Assembly (NCBI GenBank): GCA_937910905.1
Contig: CALEPV010000079.1
Span: forward strand, 1 to 64,000
Source: an uncultured Prevotellaceae bacterium
GTDB lineage: Bacteria; Bacteroidota; Bacteroidia; Bacteroidales; Bacteroidaceae
Length of the DNA stretch: 64,000 bases
Reading direction: 5' to 3'
Shown here piece by piece: positions 53,220 through 61,797 of the stretch. The notes below the pieces were generated by a model. It did not search any database and was not told the DNA's origin. It saw nothing but the letters and a program-made list of their open reading frames with translations. How positions within the stretch are numbered: position 1 is the stretch's first letter; every line of letters begins with the position of its first letter. Made by a program: the position numbers and the translations under genes.

Positions 53220-53861
53220 ATGAAACATTATCTATTATCCATGCTGGCAGGCGCCGCTGTATTTGCCATGACAGCCTGTGGAGGCTCCAAGGCCCCACTT
53301 TCAGCAATCGAGGACGTGTTTTTCAATGATGTGCAGCCTGGCAACGGCTACAACATGAGCAGATGGGAGTCGAGGGCTATCGACCTAAAGAGTGCACTCG
53401 AAGGGCAGACCTTCGATGTGGAAGTAGCCGATCCTGAAGGCTCGCCATTCACTATTGAGCACCCATTCACTGTGGGACATGTTCAGGACAATCCTCGCGA
53501 TGGCTGGCTACCTCAAATCCTACTGCAGGGCACCATCACAACCGAGGATTACGACAAGATCTTACATGAGACTTTGGGCTATATGGGCACTCTCAATGTG
53601 ACGCTCTATGGCGTGGACGAAGAGGGCAAATACCACTTGGTAGCCGCACTCAAGTTTAACGAAGACGCTGCCCCAATCTATGACCCCGACACACACGAAC
53701 TGCACCTGGTGGCAAAGATTGGAGCTGAACACATCTCCGTCAGCAACGAAAGAAAGCTACGCCAAATAGCACATTGCACACGATTCGTCATCACATACGA
53801 TCCGCTGCCATCGGCAGAGAAAATCGAGCAGGAGGCATTCGCCAACGACAACGAAGACTAA
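53220..53861 (+). CDS. Lipoprotein of unknown function
   Basis: 213 residues. The leader MKHYLLSMLAGAAVFAMTAC ends in a lipobox Cys at 20. The mature part is mixed alpha/beta with no recognised domain. It is acidic at the end (AFANDNED). It follows the G8 lipoprotein gene by 23 bp and probably shares its promoter, so the two may be displayed together. After it, 53862-54012 holds no gene I can support; a 25-codon frame at 53872 is too short to trust. Confidence 0.75.
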   Translation: MKHYLLSMLAGAAVFAMTACGGSKAPLSAIEDVFFNDVQPGNGYNMSRWESRAIDLKSALEGQTFDVEVADPEGSPFTIEHPFTVGHVQDNPRDGWLPQILLQGTITTEDYDKILHETLGYMGTLNVTLYGVDEEGKYHLVAALKFNEDAAPIYDPDTHELHLVAKIGAEHISVSNERKLRQIAHCTRFVITYDPLPSAEKIEQEAFANDNED

Positions 53862-54012
53862 TAAGATCACGATGACAAACCGAGCTGTTGAAGCCCTGCA
53901 CATACTGCATCGACTACAAGCCGTGGTAAGCACCGGATTAAACAATTAGTTGCGGCGTGCTGCAAAGCCGCTGACAATGCGGTATTCGATGGTGCGCACC
54001 ACGATGCAGCTC

Positions 54013-54100
54013 AAAAAACATGCGCGTGTTAAATAAATGACACGCGCGTGTTAAATAAAAAACATGCGCGTGTCATTTATTTAACACGCGCATGTTTTTT
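54013..54100. terminator. 35-bp perfect inverted repeat, likely bidirectional terminator
   Basis: Arms 54013-54047 and 54066-54100 are exact reverse complements, with an 18-nt loop. The outer ends are A6 and T6. Inside, CGCGTGTTAAATAA occurs in direct repeat, so the loop itself nearly repeats the arm. It lies between the convergent 53220-53861 gene and rnfA and would end transcripts from both sides. Confidence 0.8.
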
Positions 54101-54139
54101 ATGCGTCATCATGCTGACGCTCATGTTACGATGCGTTGA

Positions 54140-54757
54140 TCAAAGTCCGAAGACACCAGCCAAGCCGTTGTCCACGCCGCTGAAGCCCATGAAAGCCATA
54201 GCCAGCAGGCCTGCCACAACGAGGGCAATAGGCATTCCCTGCATAGCCTTGGGGATAGGCATCAGGGCCAGCTGCTCGCGTATGCCGGCAAAGACTATCA
54301 GTGCCAGGCCGAAGCCCAGGGCTGTGCTTACAGCATAGACCACGCCGGTGAGCAGGTTGGGCTCAAGGCCCTGAGCGTTGTATGTGCCCTGTGCCACAAG
54401 GATAGCCACACCGAGGATACAGCAGTTGGTGGTGATGAGCGGCAGGAATACGCCGAGTGCCTGATAGAGCGCCGGCGAGACTTTCTTAAGCACAATCTCC
54501 ACCATCTGAACCAGTGCGGCGATGACTAAGATGAAAGCTATGGTCTGCAGGTAGCCGAGGCCGTTGGCATCGAGCAGCCCCTGTATGAGGTATGTCACTA
54601 TGGTGGCTATGGTCAGCACAAAAGCAACGGCTGCACTCATGCCTATAGCGGTGTCAACCTTCTTTGACACTCCCAGGAACGGGCAGATGCCGAGGAACTG
54701 CGACAGTACGATATTGTTTACGAATATCGCTGAGAAGAATATAAGTAAGTATGCCAT
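54140..54757 (-). CDS. rnfA: Rnf complex subunit RnfA
   Basis: 205 residues, six transmembrane helices. IFVNNIVLSQFLGICPFLGV at the start and PLITTNCCILGVAI in the middle are the conserved cysteine-bearing helices, which hold an inter-subunit [2Fe-2S] centre in RnfA/RnfE. The complex moves electrons from ferredoxin to NAD+ and pumps Na+ or H+. It is the last gene of the operon and is separated from rnfE by a 141-bp repeat. Confidence 0.96.
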   Translation of the reverse strand: MAYLLIFFSAIFVNNIVLSQFLGICPFLGVSKKVDTAIGMSAAVAFVLTIATIVTYLIQGLLDANGLGYLQTIAFILVIAALVQMVEIVLKKVSPALYQALGVFLPLITTNCCILGVAILVAQGTYNAQGLEPNLLTGVVYAVSTALGFGLALIVFAGIREQLALMPIPKAMQGMPIALVVAGLLAMAFMGFSGVDNGLAGVFGL

Positions 54758-54765
54758 ATATAATT

Positions 54766-54906
54766 GGACCCCCTCCCCGCTCCCCCCTCAAGGGGAAGAG
54801 CTGAACGTACTCAAGCGGCAGAGGTCATTAGGGTCATTTGTTAATGTGTTTTCTATTCTTGAAAGGCGACCACCCTCCCCCTTTGAGGGGGAGTAAGGCG
54901 TGGGTC
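54766..54906. repeat. ~140-bp dispersed repeat between rnfE and rnfA
   Basis: Homologous to 57092-57229. Shared blocks include AGCGG-AGAGGTCAT, AGGGTCATTT and CTATTCTTGA, then GGCGACCAC/GGTGACCAC. Both copies end in CCCTCC...GGGAG palindromes and begin with a second GC-rich segment. It occupies the whole gap between the two genes. Confidence 0.8.
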
Positions 54907-55490
54907 TATATCTTCAACGTCTGCTTGACTATTGCAATCAGGTAGCCCAGAGCAATGAAGGCACCGGGAGCCAGCACGAATACCAGCATACCGTAGGTGT
55001 CGCTGTAGAGCTCTGCACCGAAGATGCGGCCTGTGCCAAGCAGCTCGCGTATGGCACCCAGCATAGTCAGGGCTATGGTGAAGCCAAGGCCGATACCGAT
55101 GCCGTCGAAGATGCTCTCGCCCGGTCCATGCTTGGCAGCAAAGGCCTCTGCACGGCCCAGGATGATGCAGTTCACCACGATGAGCGGTATGAACAGGCCC
55201 AGCGTCTTGTAGATTTCGGGCGTGAAGGCCTGCATGAACATCTGAAGCACAGTGACCAACGATGCTATCACCACCACGTAGGATGGTATGCGCACCATAT
55301 CGGGCACAAGGTTCTTAATCAGGGAGATGATGAAATTGGATGCTATCAGCACGGCCATCGTAGCCAAGCCCATAGACATGCCGTTGATGGCACTCGACGT
55401 TGTGCCGAGCGTAGGACACATGCCAAGGAGAAGTACGAAGGTCGGATTCTCCTTTACCAGTCCATTGTACAATATCTTTAAGTACTTCAT
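54906..55490 (-). CDS. rnfE: Rnf complex subunit RnfE
   Basis: 194 residues, six transmembrane helices and paralogous to RnfA in inverted topology. NPTFVLLLGMCPTLGTTSSA at the start and PLIVVNCIILGRAEAFA in the middle carry the cysteines that pair with those of RnfA. It is an inner-membrane subunit. The gap to rnfG is 22 bp. Confidence 0.95.
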   Translation of the reverse strand: MKYLKILYNGLVKENPTFVLLLGMCPTLGTTSSAINGMSMGLATMAVLIASNFIISLIKNLVPDMVRIPSYVVVIASLVTVLQMFMQAFTPEIYKTLGLFIPLIVVNCIILGRAEAFAAKHGPGESIFDGIGIGLGFTIALTMLGAIRELLGTGRIFGAELYSDTYGMLVFVLAPGAFIALGYLIAIVKQTLKI

Positions 55491-55512
55491 GGGTATTGCT
55501 TCTCCGTTTTAG

Positions 55513-56070
55513 TTATTCATGTTCAGAGTATGTGGCATGGGCCGCATTCACCGCACGCAGGAACGCGCGACTGGTGATGGTAGATGCGGTGATGGCATCC
55601 ACGTCGCCGCCGTCCTTGGACACGGTCAGCTCGCCTGCCTGACGACCTATGACGTTGCCCTTGCCATCGGCTTGAAACCACTTGTCGGCCTTGGAGCCGA
55701 GACCTGGCGTCTCGTGTGTCTCTAGTATGGTATAGCCCTTGATGCTACCGTCGTCGGCAAAACCGACCAGCACCACCAGGTCGCCACCAAAGCCCTTGTG
55801 GTCTACAGCCTGCACAGCTATACCCTTGTCGGTCTGATAGAGTATGCTGGCCACTCTGCCCTTCTCGTCCTTGATGGTGTCTGTGCTCTCTACATGGGCA
55901 CCCTGTACGCCAAGCACCGCATCGATGCCCTCGGCCAATGTCTTCTTCTCATTCTCCTTGATAGGCTTGGCTGTTACGCTGTTTACGTAGGCCAGAGCCG
56001 CTGCTGCCACCACAGCTATGACGGTCAGCACAATGAGCATATTGGGTAGTGTGGATTGTAGCTTCTTCAT
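55513..56070 (-). CDS. rnfG: Rnf complex subunit RnfG (covalent FMN)
   Basis: 185 residues. One N-terminal helix (NMLIVLTVIAVVAAAALAYV) and a periplasmic FMN-binding domain. ETPGLGSKADKWF and the flavinylation motif TASTITSRAF (FMN on Thr166) are present, so the flavin would be linked through a phosphoester bond by ApbE, which is not encoded here. The start overlaps the rnfD stop by 4 bp. Confidence 0.95.
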   Translation of the reverse strand: MKKLQSTLPNMLIVLTVIAVVAAAALAYVNSVTAKPIKENEKKTLAEGIDAVLGVQGAHVESTDTIKDEKGRVASILYQTDKGIAVQAVDHKGFGGDLVVLVGFADDGSIKGYTILETHETPGLGSKADKWFQADGKGNVIGRQAGELTVSKDGGDVDAITASTITSRAFLRAVNAAHATYSEHE

Positions 56071-57086
56071 TTCTTTACCTCCCCAAAACGTTTAGGTTTG
56101 ACGTAAGTGTTGATGAGCGGAGTAAAGCCGTTCATTATGAGAATGGCGAAGCTCATGCCCTCTGGGTAGCTGCCGAAGTTACGTATCAGTACGGTCAGCA
56201 CACCGATGGCTACACCATAGATTATCTGACCGCGATGCGTCATAGGCGAAGTCACATAGTCTGTAGCCATGAAACATGCACCCAGCATCAGGCCGCCACT
56301 CAACACCACGTAGATAGGATTGGCGTAGTGGAACGGGTCGCACAGGTTGAGGATGCCGCACAGCACGTACACCGTGACGATGATGCTCACAGGGATGTGC
56401 CATGTGATGATCTTCTTCCATATCATAAAGATGCAGCCGATGAGCAGCAGCAAGGCGCTGACCTCACCCAGCGAGCCGCCGGTCTGACCGATGAGCATGT
56501 CCATAGCCTTTGGCAGTTCTGCCAACTTGTTCATGGCAGCCGTCGGGTCGGCAGTCTTGATGGCTTCCTTCATTATGGACAGAGGCGTGGCGCCTGTGGT
56601 ACCGTCGGCCAGCAGGTTGTCGTAGTTAGGCACGTGATAGGTCATCTGCCCTACCTTGGGCCAAGTGGTCATCTGCATGGGGAATGAGATGAGCAGGAAC
56701 ACACGACCTACGAGTGCAGGGTTGAAGGGATTTGAGCCCAGACCGCCAAAGGTCAGTTTGCCTATGGCAATAGCTACAAACGCACCTATGATAATGATCC
56801 ATAGAGGCAAGTTGCTGGGCAGGTTGAAGCCGAGCAGCAGACCTGTCAGCACAGCTGAGCCATCGCAGATAGTCAAGCGGGAGCTGCGCAGTATGTACTT
56901 GGTGATGCACCACTCGAACAGCACACAGGCAGCAACCGAAGTGAGCAGCACGACAGCGGCTCCTAACCCAAAGAAGCAGATGGAGGCTACGAGCGCAGGC
57001 AGCAATGCTATGCATACACCATACATATTGCGCTGCACAGAGTCGCCACCATGTACGTGGGGTGAAAGTGAAATTATTGGTTTCAT
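56067..57086 (-). CDS. rnfD: Rnf complex subunit RnfD (covalent FMN)
   Basis: 339 residues, about nine transmembrane helices. LSPHVHGGDSVQRNMYGVCI at the start, GSNPFNPALVGRVFLLISFP, and the flavinylation motif DGTTGATPLS with Thr167 as FMN site. It forms the membrane channel core with RnfA, RnfE and RnfG. The upstream gap to rnfC holds the second ~140-bp repeat, so rnfDGEA expression depends on reading through it, unless it carries its own promoter. Confidence 0.95.
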   Translation of the reverse strand: MKPIISLSPHVHGGDSVQRNMYGVCIALLPALVASICFFGLGAAVVLLTSVAACVLFEWCITKYILRSSRLTICDGSAVLTGLLLGFNLPSNLPLWIIIIGAFVAIAIGKLTFGGLGSNPFNPALVGRVFLLISFPMQMTTWPKVGQMTYHVPNYDNLLADGTTGATPLSIMKEAIKTADPTAAMNKLAELPKAMDMLIGQTGGSLGEVSALLLLIGCIFMIWKKIITWHIPVSIIVTVYVLCGILNLCDPFHYANPIYVVLSGGLMLGACFMATDYVTSPMTHRGQIIYGVAIGVLTVLIRNFGSYPEGMSFAILIMNGFTPLINTYVKPKRFGEVKK

Positions 57087-57091
57087 AAGTT

Positions 57092-57229
57092 AAGGCCCCC
57101 TCTCCGCTTCTCATCAATGGGCTGATGCACATGTAATTGAGCGGTAGAGGTCATAGGGTCATTTATTATTGATTACTATTCTTGATAGGTGACCACTCCC
57201 TCCCTCACAGGGAGAGTGAGGGGTGAGTC
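57092..57229. repeat. ~140-bp dispersed repeat between rnfC and rnfD
   Basis: Homologous to 54766-54906 and in the same orientation. It contains the perfect CCCTCCCT-CAC-AGGGAG palindrome (57197-57213) also found in rimO. It fills the whole rnfC-rnfD gap. No -7 box is evident. Confidence 0.8.
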
Positions 57230-58597
57230 TTATTTCTTTATACTCTCCATGTGCCTTGCCTTGATGATGCCCATCACCGTCTGCTTGGCCACGCGTATGT
57301 CGTCTAACAACGGACGGTGGCTTGGACAGGTGAAGGAGCAAGAGCCGCACTCAATGCAGGATGTCACATCGTTCTTCTCTATCGTGTCCCAGTCCTTGCG
57401 ACGGGTGAGCATGGACAAGAGATATGGCTCAAGACCCATAGGACACGCACCGACACATTTACCACAGCGAATACATGGGCTGGGCTCAACACGACGGCTC
57501 TCCTTCTCGGTCATAATCAGCAGGCCGCTGGAGCCCTTGGTCACAGGTACCTCTAGGTTCAGCAGGGCTTTACCCATCATTGGGCCGCCACCGATGATCT
57601 TGCCTGTGTCCTCGGGCAAGCCACCAGCTTCGTCGATGAGCTGCTGCATGGGAGTACCGATACGTGCACGGAAGTTAGACGGCTGCTTCACGCTCTTGCC
57701 CGTTACGGTTATGATACGGTCGATGAGTGGCTTGTTCTTGGTCACAGCCTCATAGATAGCATATACGGTACCTACGTTCTGAACGATAGCACCCACGTTG
57801 ATGGGCAATGCTGGCGGTGCAGGAACCTGACGGCCAATCACAGCATCAATGAGCTGCTTCTCACCGCCCTGCGGGTACTTAACCTTCAGGGGCACTACCT
57901 CAATGCCGGGATATTGCGCAGCCTTCTCACATAGCAGGTCGCTGAGCAGCTTGATGGCATCAGGCTTGTTGTTCTCTATACCGATGTATGCTTTTGGGCA
58001 GTTCACAGCATGCTTGATGAGCTGAATGCCCACCAGTATCTGTTCGGGCTTCTCCAGCATCAGCCGGTGGTCTGCGGTAAGGTATGGCTCGCACTCAACG
58101 GCGTTCACTATCACAGCCTCGGCCTTAGTGCCTGGAGGCGGCATCAGCTTGATGCCTGTCGGGAACGTTGCACCGCCCATACCGACGATGCCTGCTGCCT
58201 TGATTTTGGCAACGACCTCCTCGGCCTTCATTGCCGGCAGGTCCTTCATGGTCACAAGCTTGTCGGAGCGGTCTATGCTCTCCTCCCACTCATCACCTTC
58301 CACGTCAACGAATACTGCCGTGCGGCGTGTGCCGGAAGCATCAACAATGGCATCAACCTTCGACACCTTGCCACTCACGCTGGAATATACTGGCACGGAC
58401 AGACCTTTGCCTGCCTCAGCCAAAAGTGTTCCCACCTTGACTTCATCGCCACGCTTCACCACAGGCACAGCTGGTGCACCTATGTGCTGGAACATGGAGA
58501 AGACAGCCACCTTTGGCAACTGTGCATCCTTGATGGGTGCGGCTGCGGAAAGCTTGTTCTCGGCGGGATGTACACCGCCTATCCTAAATGTCTTCAT
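57230..58597 (-). CDS. rnfC: Rnf complex subunit RnfC
   Basis: 455 residues. N-terminal barrel-sandwich domain (GGVHPAENK, then PAVPVVKRGDEVKVGTLLAE), NADH/FMN-binding domain with GMGGATFPTGIKLMPP and NAVECEPYLTADHRLM, a SLBB-like region, and two C-terminal [4Fe-4S] motifs, CIRCGKCVGACP (375-386) and CIECGSCSFTCP (414-425). It is the cytoplasmic NAD+-reducing subunit. The start overlaps the rnfB stop by 4 bp. Confidence 0.96.
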   Translation of the reverse strand: MKTFRIGGVHPAENKLSAAAPIKDAQLPKVAVFSMFQHIGAPAVPVVKRGDEVKVGTLLAEAGKGLSVPVYSSVSGKVSKVDAIVDASGTRRTAVFVDVEGDEWEESIDRSDKLVTMKDLPAMKAEEVVAKIKAAGIVGMGGATFPTGIKLMPPPGTKAEAVIVNAVECEPYLTADHRLMLEKPEQILVGIQLIKHAVNCPKAYIGIENNKPDAIKLLSDLLCEKAAQYPGIEVVPLKVKYPQGGEKQLIDAVIGRQVPAPPALPINVGAIVQNVGTVYAIYEAVTKNKPLIDRIITVTGKSVKQPSNFRARIGTPMQQLIDEAGGLPEDTGKIIGGGPMMGKALLNLEVPVTKGSSGLLIMTEKESRRVEPSPCIRCGKCVGACPMGLEPYLLSMLTRRKDWDTIEKNDVTSCIECGSCSFTCPSHRPLLDDIRVAKQTVMGIIKARHMESIKK

Positions 58598-59667
58598 GCT
58601 TTATCTTGGTCTTTAGCGGGTTCAACAACTGGTGCAGTAGCAGTAGCGGCAGCTGCAGCTTTAGCAGCAGGCTTCTCAGCTTTGGGCTCTGCCGGCTTCT
58701 CCACCTTTGCCACAGCGGGCTTCTCTGTAGCTGGCTCTGCCGGCTTCTCTGCCTTTGCCACAGCGGGCTTCTCTGCCTTTGCCACAGCGGGTTTCTCTGT
58801 AGCTGGCTCTGCCGGCTTCTCTGCCTTGGGCTTGCGCGGCGGGAAGTTCACAGCAAGAATGGTGTGCTGCGGGCATTCCTCTTCGCACTTGCGGCAGAGC
58901 TTGCACTTATCGGCATCAATGTAGCTGAGATTATTCTCGACTGTGATGGCCTCGAACTTGCATACCTTGACACACTTCTGGCAGGCGATACAGCCAACGG
59001 AACATGCCTTGCGGGTGATGGCCCCCTTGTCCTTGTTGTTGCACAGTACAACCATACGACGGTTCTTCGGGCCCTTCAACCGAACCTCGATAATGTTGCG
59101 CGGACAAGCCTTGACACAAGCACCGCAAGCCGTACACTTCTCTTCGTCCACCTCTGGCAGACCTGTCTGAGGATTGATATGAATGGCATCGAACTGGCAG
59201 GCATCTACACAGTCGCCACAGCCCAGACAACCATATGCGCAAGCTGTCTCGCCAGAGCCAAGCATATGCTGCACACGACAACTCTGCACGCCATCGAACT
59301 CAGCGATGCGAGGACGGTTCTCACAGGTGCCGTTGCACCTCACTACTGCCACCTTGGGAGCTGTGGCCGCAGCTGTCATGCCAAGTATATTGGCCACTTG
59401 CTCCATCACGGGCTGACCACCGACAGGACACAGCAGGCCTTCAATAGAGCCGCCGTCTGCAGCCTTCACACAACCCGCAGCGAAGCCGGCACAGCCAGGG
59501 AAGCCACATCCGCCACAGTTGGCACCGGGCAGCACTTCTTGCACCTTGGCTATGCGCTCGTCCTCATGCACAGCGAAGCGTTTGGCAGCAACAAACAAGA
59601 TGAGAGCACTCACCAAGCCTATCGCGCCAAGCACTATCACCGCAATAAGAATAGGATTCGTCATCAT
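58594..59667 (-). CDS. rnfB: Rnf complex subunit RnfB with long Lys-Pro-Ala tail
   Basis: 357 residues. N-terminal helix (ILIAVIVLGAIGLVSALILF), the Fe-S domain CGGCGFPGCAGFAAGC (from Cys51), then ferredoxin-type clusters (CLGCGDCVDAC, CTACGACVKACP, CIACQKCVKVC, CKLCRKCEEECP). RnfB passes electrons from reduced ferredoxin into the complex. After about residue 270 comes an ~85-residue low-complexity tail of AEKPAEP, TEKPAVAK and similar heptads, absent in short RnfB proteins. The tail repeats are also nearly tandem at DNA level (58680-58830). ATG codons at 59667 and 59664 are both possible. Confidence 0.95.
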   Translation of the reverse strand: MMTNPILIAVIVLGAIGLVSALILFVAAKRFAVHEDERIAKVQEVLPGANCGGCGFPGCAGFAAGCVKAADGGSIEGLLCPVGGQPVMEQVANILGMTAAATAPKVAVVRCNGTCENRPRIAEFDGVQSCRVQHMLGSGETACAYGCLGCGDCVDACQFDAIHINPQTGLPEVDEEKCTACGACVKACPRNIIEVRLKGPKNRRMVVLCNNKDKGAITRKACSVGCIACQKCVKVCKFEAITVENNLSYIDADKCKLCRKCEEECPQHTILAVNFPPRKPKAEKPAEPATEKPAVAKAEKPAVAKAEKPAEPATEKPAVAKVEKPAEPKAEKPAAKAAAAATATAPVVEPAKDQDKA

Positions 59668-59703
59668 AACGTTTTGAGATTGATTATATTTTGAATTATT
59701 GAC

Positions 59704-60138
59704 TTACATATCAGCCGAAACGCCAGTCCTTATATCAAAGGACAACCTGCGCTGCAGATAGCCACGCATGAACATAGCAACAATCACATAGTACAAAGCC
59801 ACAGCTGCAAGTGCCACAACCGAGGACAAAGCCTCACTCATTTGTAGCTGTAGACATACAATAAGTACTGCTATTAGCACTACGAGCGGCAACCCATACG
59901 CTACGACAGATGCGAGCCTGGCATCAGCGTGACGGCCCTCCAGCACTAGCTCCTGCCCTATAGTATAATCAGATGGATTGCTCACATGAACAGAGACATG
60001 CCGCTCCTTGCTCTCAGAGCTATTGCATAGTTCACGCGCACGACAACCGCCGCACGCTGTACTCTGTATGATAGTTATCTGCAAGCTGTTCCCCTTGATG
60101 CCTGAAACGACACCGTTACGGCATATCGTTTTGTTCAT
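59704..60138 (-). CDS. RseC/RnfH-associated SoxR-reducing-system-like protein
   Basis: 144 residues from the ATG at 60138 (MNKTICRNGVVSGI); nine upstream codons reach towards the promoter. The cysteine motif CGGCRARELC near residues 29-38 and two transmembrane helices (VVAYGLPLVVLIAVLIVCLQ; SSVVALAAVALYYVIVAMFM) define the RseC/SoxR-reducer family. Such genes start rnf operons in Bacteroidota and probably bind an Fe-S cluster or assist complex assembly; this role is inferred. Promoter 41 bp upstream; rnfB follows after 36 bp. Confidence 0.88.
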   Translation of the reverse strand: MNKTICRNGVVSGIKGNSLQITIIQSTACGGCRARELCNSSESKERHVSVHVSNPSDYTIGQELVLEGRHADARLASVVAYGLPLVVLIAVLIVCLQLQMSEALSSVVALAAVALYYVIVAMFMRGYLQRRLSFDIRTGVSADM

Positions 60139-60179
60139 AACTAGGCCTTGATTTGCTATATACACTTAGCAAACGACTG

Positions 60180-60187
60180 CAAAGGTA
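60180..60187 (-). promoter_or_regulatory. -7 box for the rnf operon
   Basis: CAAAGGTA reads TACCTTTG leftward, 41 bp before the RseC-like ATG. It is the only clear -7 box seen for the seven-gene operon. Confidence 0.65.
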
Positions 60188-60253
60188 TACCTATTTTAAC
60201 TAAAACGCCTCAATTAAGCACACCTATGCGCGTCACTTTTAACATATTTAACA

Positions 60254-61744
60254 CTATTCGCCTATACGGTATGGTCGGCGTCCATTGTCAGCAGGTGGTG
60301 TCTGTGGATTGTCAACAGGAGTGAAACGATAGCTTGGACGTGACGGTGTCTGCGATGGCGACGGCTCTGGAGTGGCCGTATTGTCTTGATTATCTGTTGC
60401 TTGCTGGCGTGATGGCCCAGGTGTGCTAGCGGGCTGAGTGCGGCGAGACGGTACTGCCTGTGCTGGTGCTGGCTGTGCTGCAGGCTCAAGGACTGCAACG
60501 ACGCTGTCTGGCTCGTCTGCTGCCACTTCATCGAAATCATCCTCGTATGAGTTCTGGTCATCGTAGTACTCATCATCTGCTGATACATCGTCCCCCTCTG
60601 CATCAGCATCCTCATTGTCCATATCTTCATCGTCTCCGTCAACTGCGTCCTCATTATCGATATCCTTATCATTGTCTGATGAACGATGCGACTCGCTAGA
60701 ATTAGCAAAGTACTCCATATATGCCCATGTGCCACCGCCAGCAAATAGCACTACCATTAGGAATATCACAAGATACAGTATCAAATTGTTGCTGTTCTTG
60801 GAGGACGATGTTGCAGGCTTCGATGTGGTATTGGTTGTGAAAGTATTGCTTGTGCTAAACGAGTCCCCAGTGCTGATAATCACATTCTTTGGCTCGTTCA
60901 ATATCACATTCTTTGGTTCGTCAAGTATTACGTTCTTTGGTTCGTCTATAATGACATTCTTAGGCTCCTCTGACTCGGGCTTAGCTATTGGCTCTGGCTC
61001 CTGTACTGGTTCAGGCTCTGGTTCACGTACAAGCTCTTGCTCTGTTTCTGCTACCTGCATAAGAGCTTGCTCCTGCTCTGCAACCTCTTCCTCTGCTACA
61101 GGTGCTGCTACAGTTGTATATGCAGTTGGAGTGTACTCGTCTGTATCGCTCCACGTATACGATGGATCTGGATCATCAACAACAGCAACTGGCACAGCAT
61201 CGTCCGCTGCAACTTTCGCTGATACTGCCTCCGCTACTGCGACTTCAGCTACAACAGCCTCCACTAGTGCTTCAACGGCTTCCGTTGGTACTTCAACCTC
61301 GACTGCTGTTTCCGCTGGTATTACTTCTTCTGTTGGCACATCTTCCTCGCTCTCAGCTGCTACCACCGGTGCTTCGTCTAAGGACTGCAGTACAGATATT
61401 AGATTGTCGGGCGTAGCATGACGCAGGGAGGCATACTTGCCTTGTGCATCTGGGAGTGCAGTTCCATCGAGGTCCAGCACCACAGCGGGTATGTTGTGCA
61501 GAAGAGCTATATCAAGCTCTGTTGTTGCAAATTCCGACTTAACAAGCTCAGCAGACACGGCTACGACAAAAGCTGCACTATGAGCTATCATGCGCTCATC
61601 GCCGCCTGTCATCTGACTGCAACGCTCCACACCGCGAGGATTAATGACTGTCTGAATCTGTGCATCTGAGCGCAGTTGACGCTTGATGCTGCCTATTGTG
61701 GCATAATCGTTGCGCGATAGGCTTATGTATACTTCTCCGTCCAT
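60254..61744 (-). CDS. TIR-like domain protein with repeat linker and single TM helix
   Basis: 496 residues. Residues 1-120 look like a TIR fold: VYISLSRNDYATIGSIKRQL (box 1-like), HSAAFVVAVSAELVKS, then EFATTELDIALLHNIPAVVL, where Glu76 sits at the catalytic position of NAD-cleaving TIR domains. Residues 125-260 are acidic Glu/Val/Ala/Pro. Residues 259-290 carry four EPKNVI-type repeats of 8 residues. A transmembrane helix spans ~320-343 and an Asp/Glu-rich then Pro/Gln-rich tail (345-496) follows. The layout predicts a cytoplasmic TIR and an external acidic tail. The TIR call rests on pattern only. No effector or CRISPR-linked genes are adjacent; pcrA is 53 bp upstream on the same strand. 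Confidence 0.65.
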   Translation of the reverse strand: MDGEVYISLSRNDYATIGSIKRQLRSDAQIQTVINPRGVERCSQMTGGDERMIAHSAAFVVAVSAELVKSEFATTELDIALLHNIPAVVLDLDGTALPDAQGKYASLRHATPDNLISVLQSLDEAPVVAAESEEDVPTEEVIPAETAVEVEVPTEAVEALVEAVVAEVAVAEAVSAKVAADDAVPVAVVDDPDPSYTWSDTDEYTPTAYTTVAAPVAEEEVAEQEQALMQVAETEQELVREPEPEPVQEPEPIAKPESEEPKNVIIDEPKNVILDEPKNVILNEPKNVIISTGDSFSTSNTFTTNTTSKPATSSSKNSNNLILYLVIFLMVVLFAGGGTWAYMEYFANSSESHRSSDNDKDIDNEDAVDGDDEDMDNEDADAEGDDVSADDEYYDDQNSYEDDFDEVAADEPDSVVAVLEPAAQPAPAQAVPSRRTQPASTPGPSRQQATDNQDNTATPEPSPSQTPSRPSYRFTPVDNPQTPPADNGRRPYRIGE

Positions 61745-61797
61745 TTGTAGTTGAAGTTTGATTGCTGAAAGATGAAGGTTCGCTGAAGGTTTATTGG

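Noticed and set aside
53872..53949. 25-codon frame after the second lipoprotein
   Set aside because: Too short, with no promoter box or recognised pattern; chance is sufficient explanation.
60875..60967. EPKNVI repeats as a mobile repeat insertion
   Set aside because: The 24-bp units stay in frame within a low-complexity linker and no similar DNA was seen elsewhere in the window, so simple internal expansion is enough.
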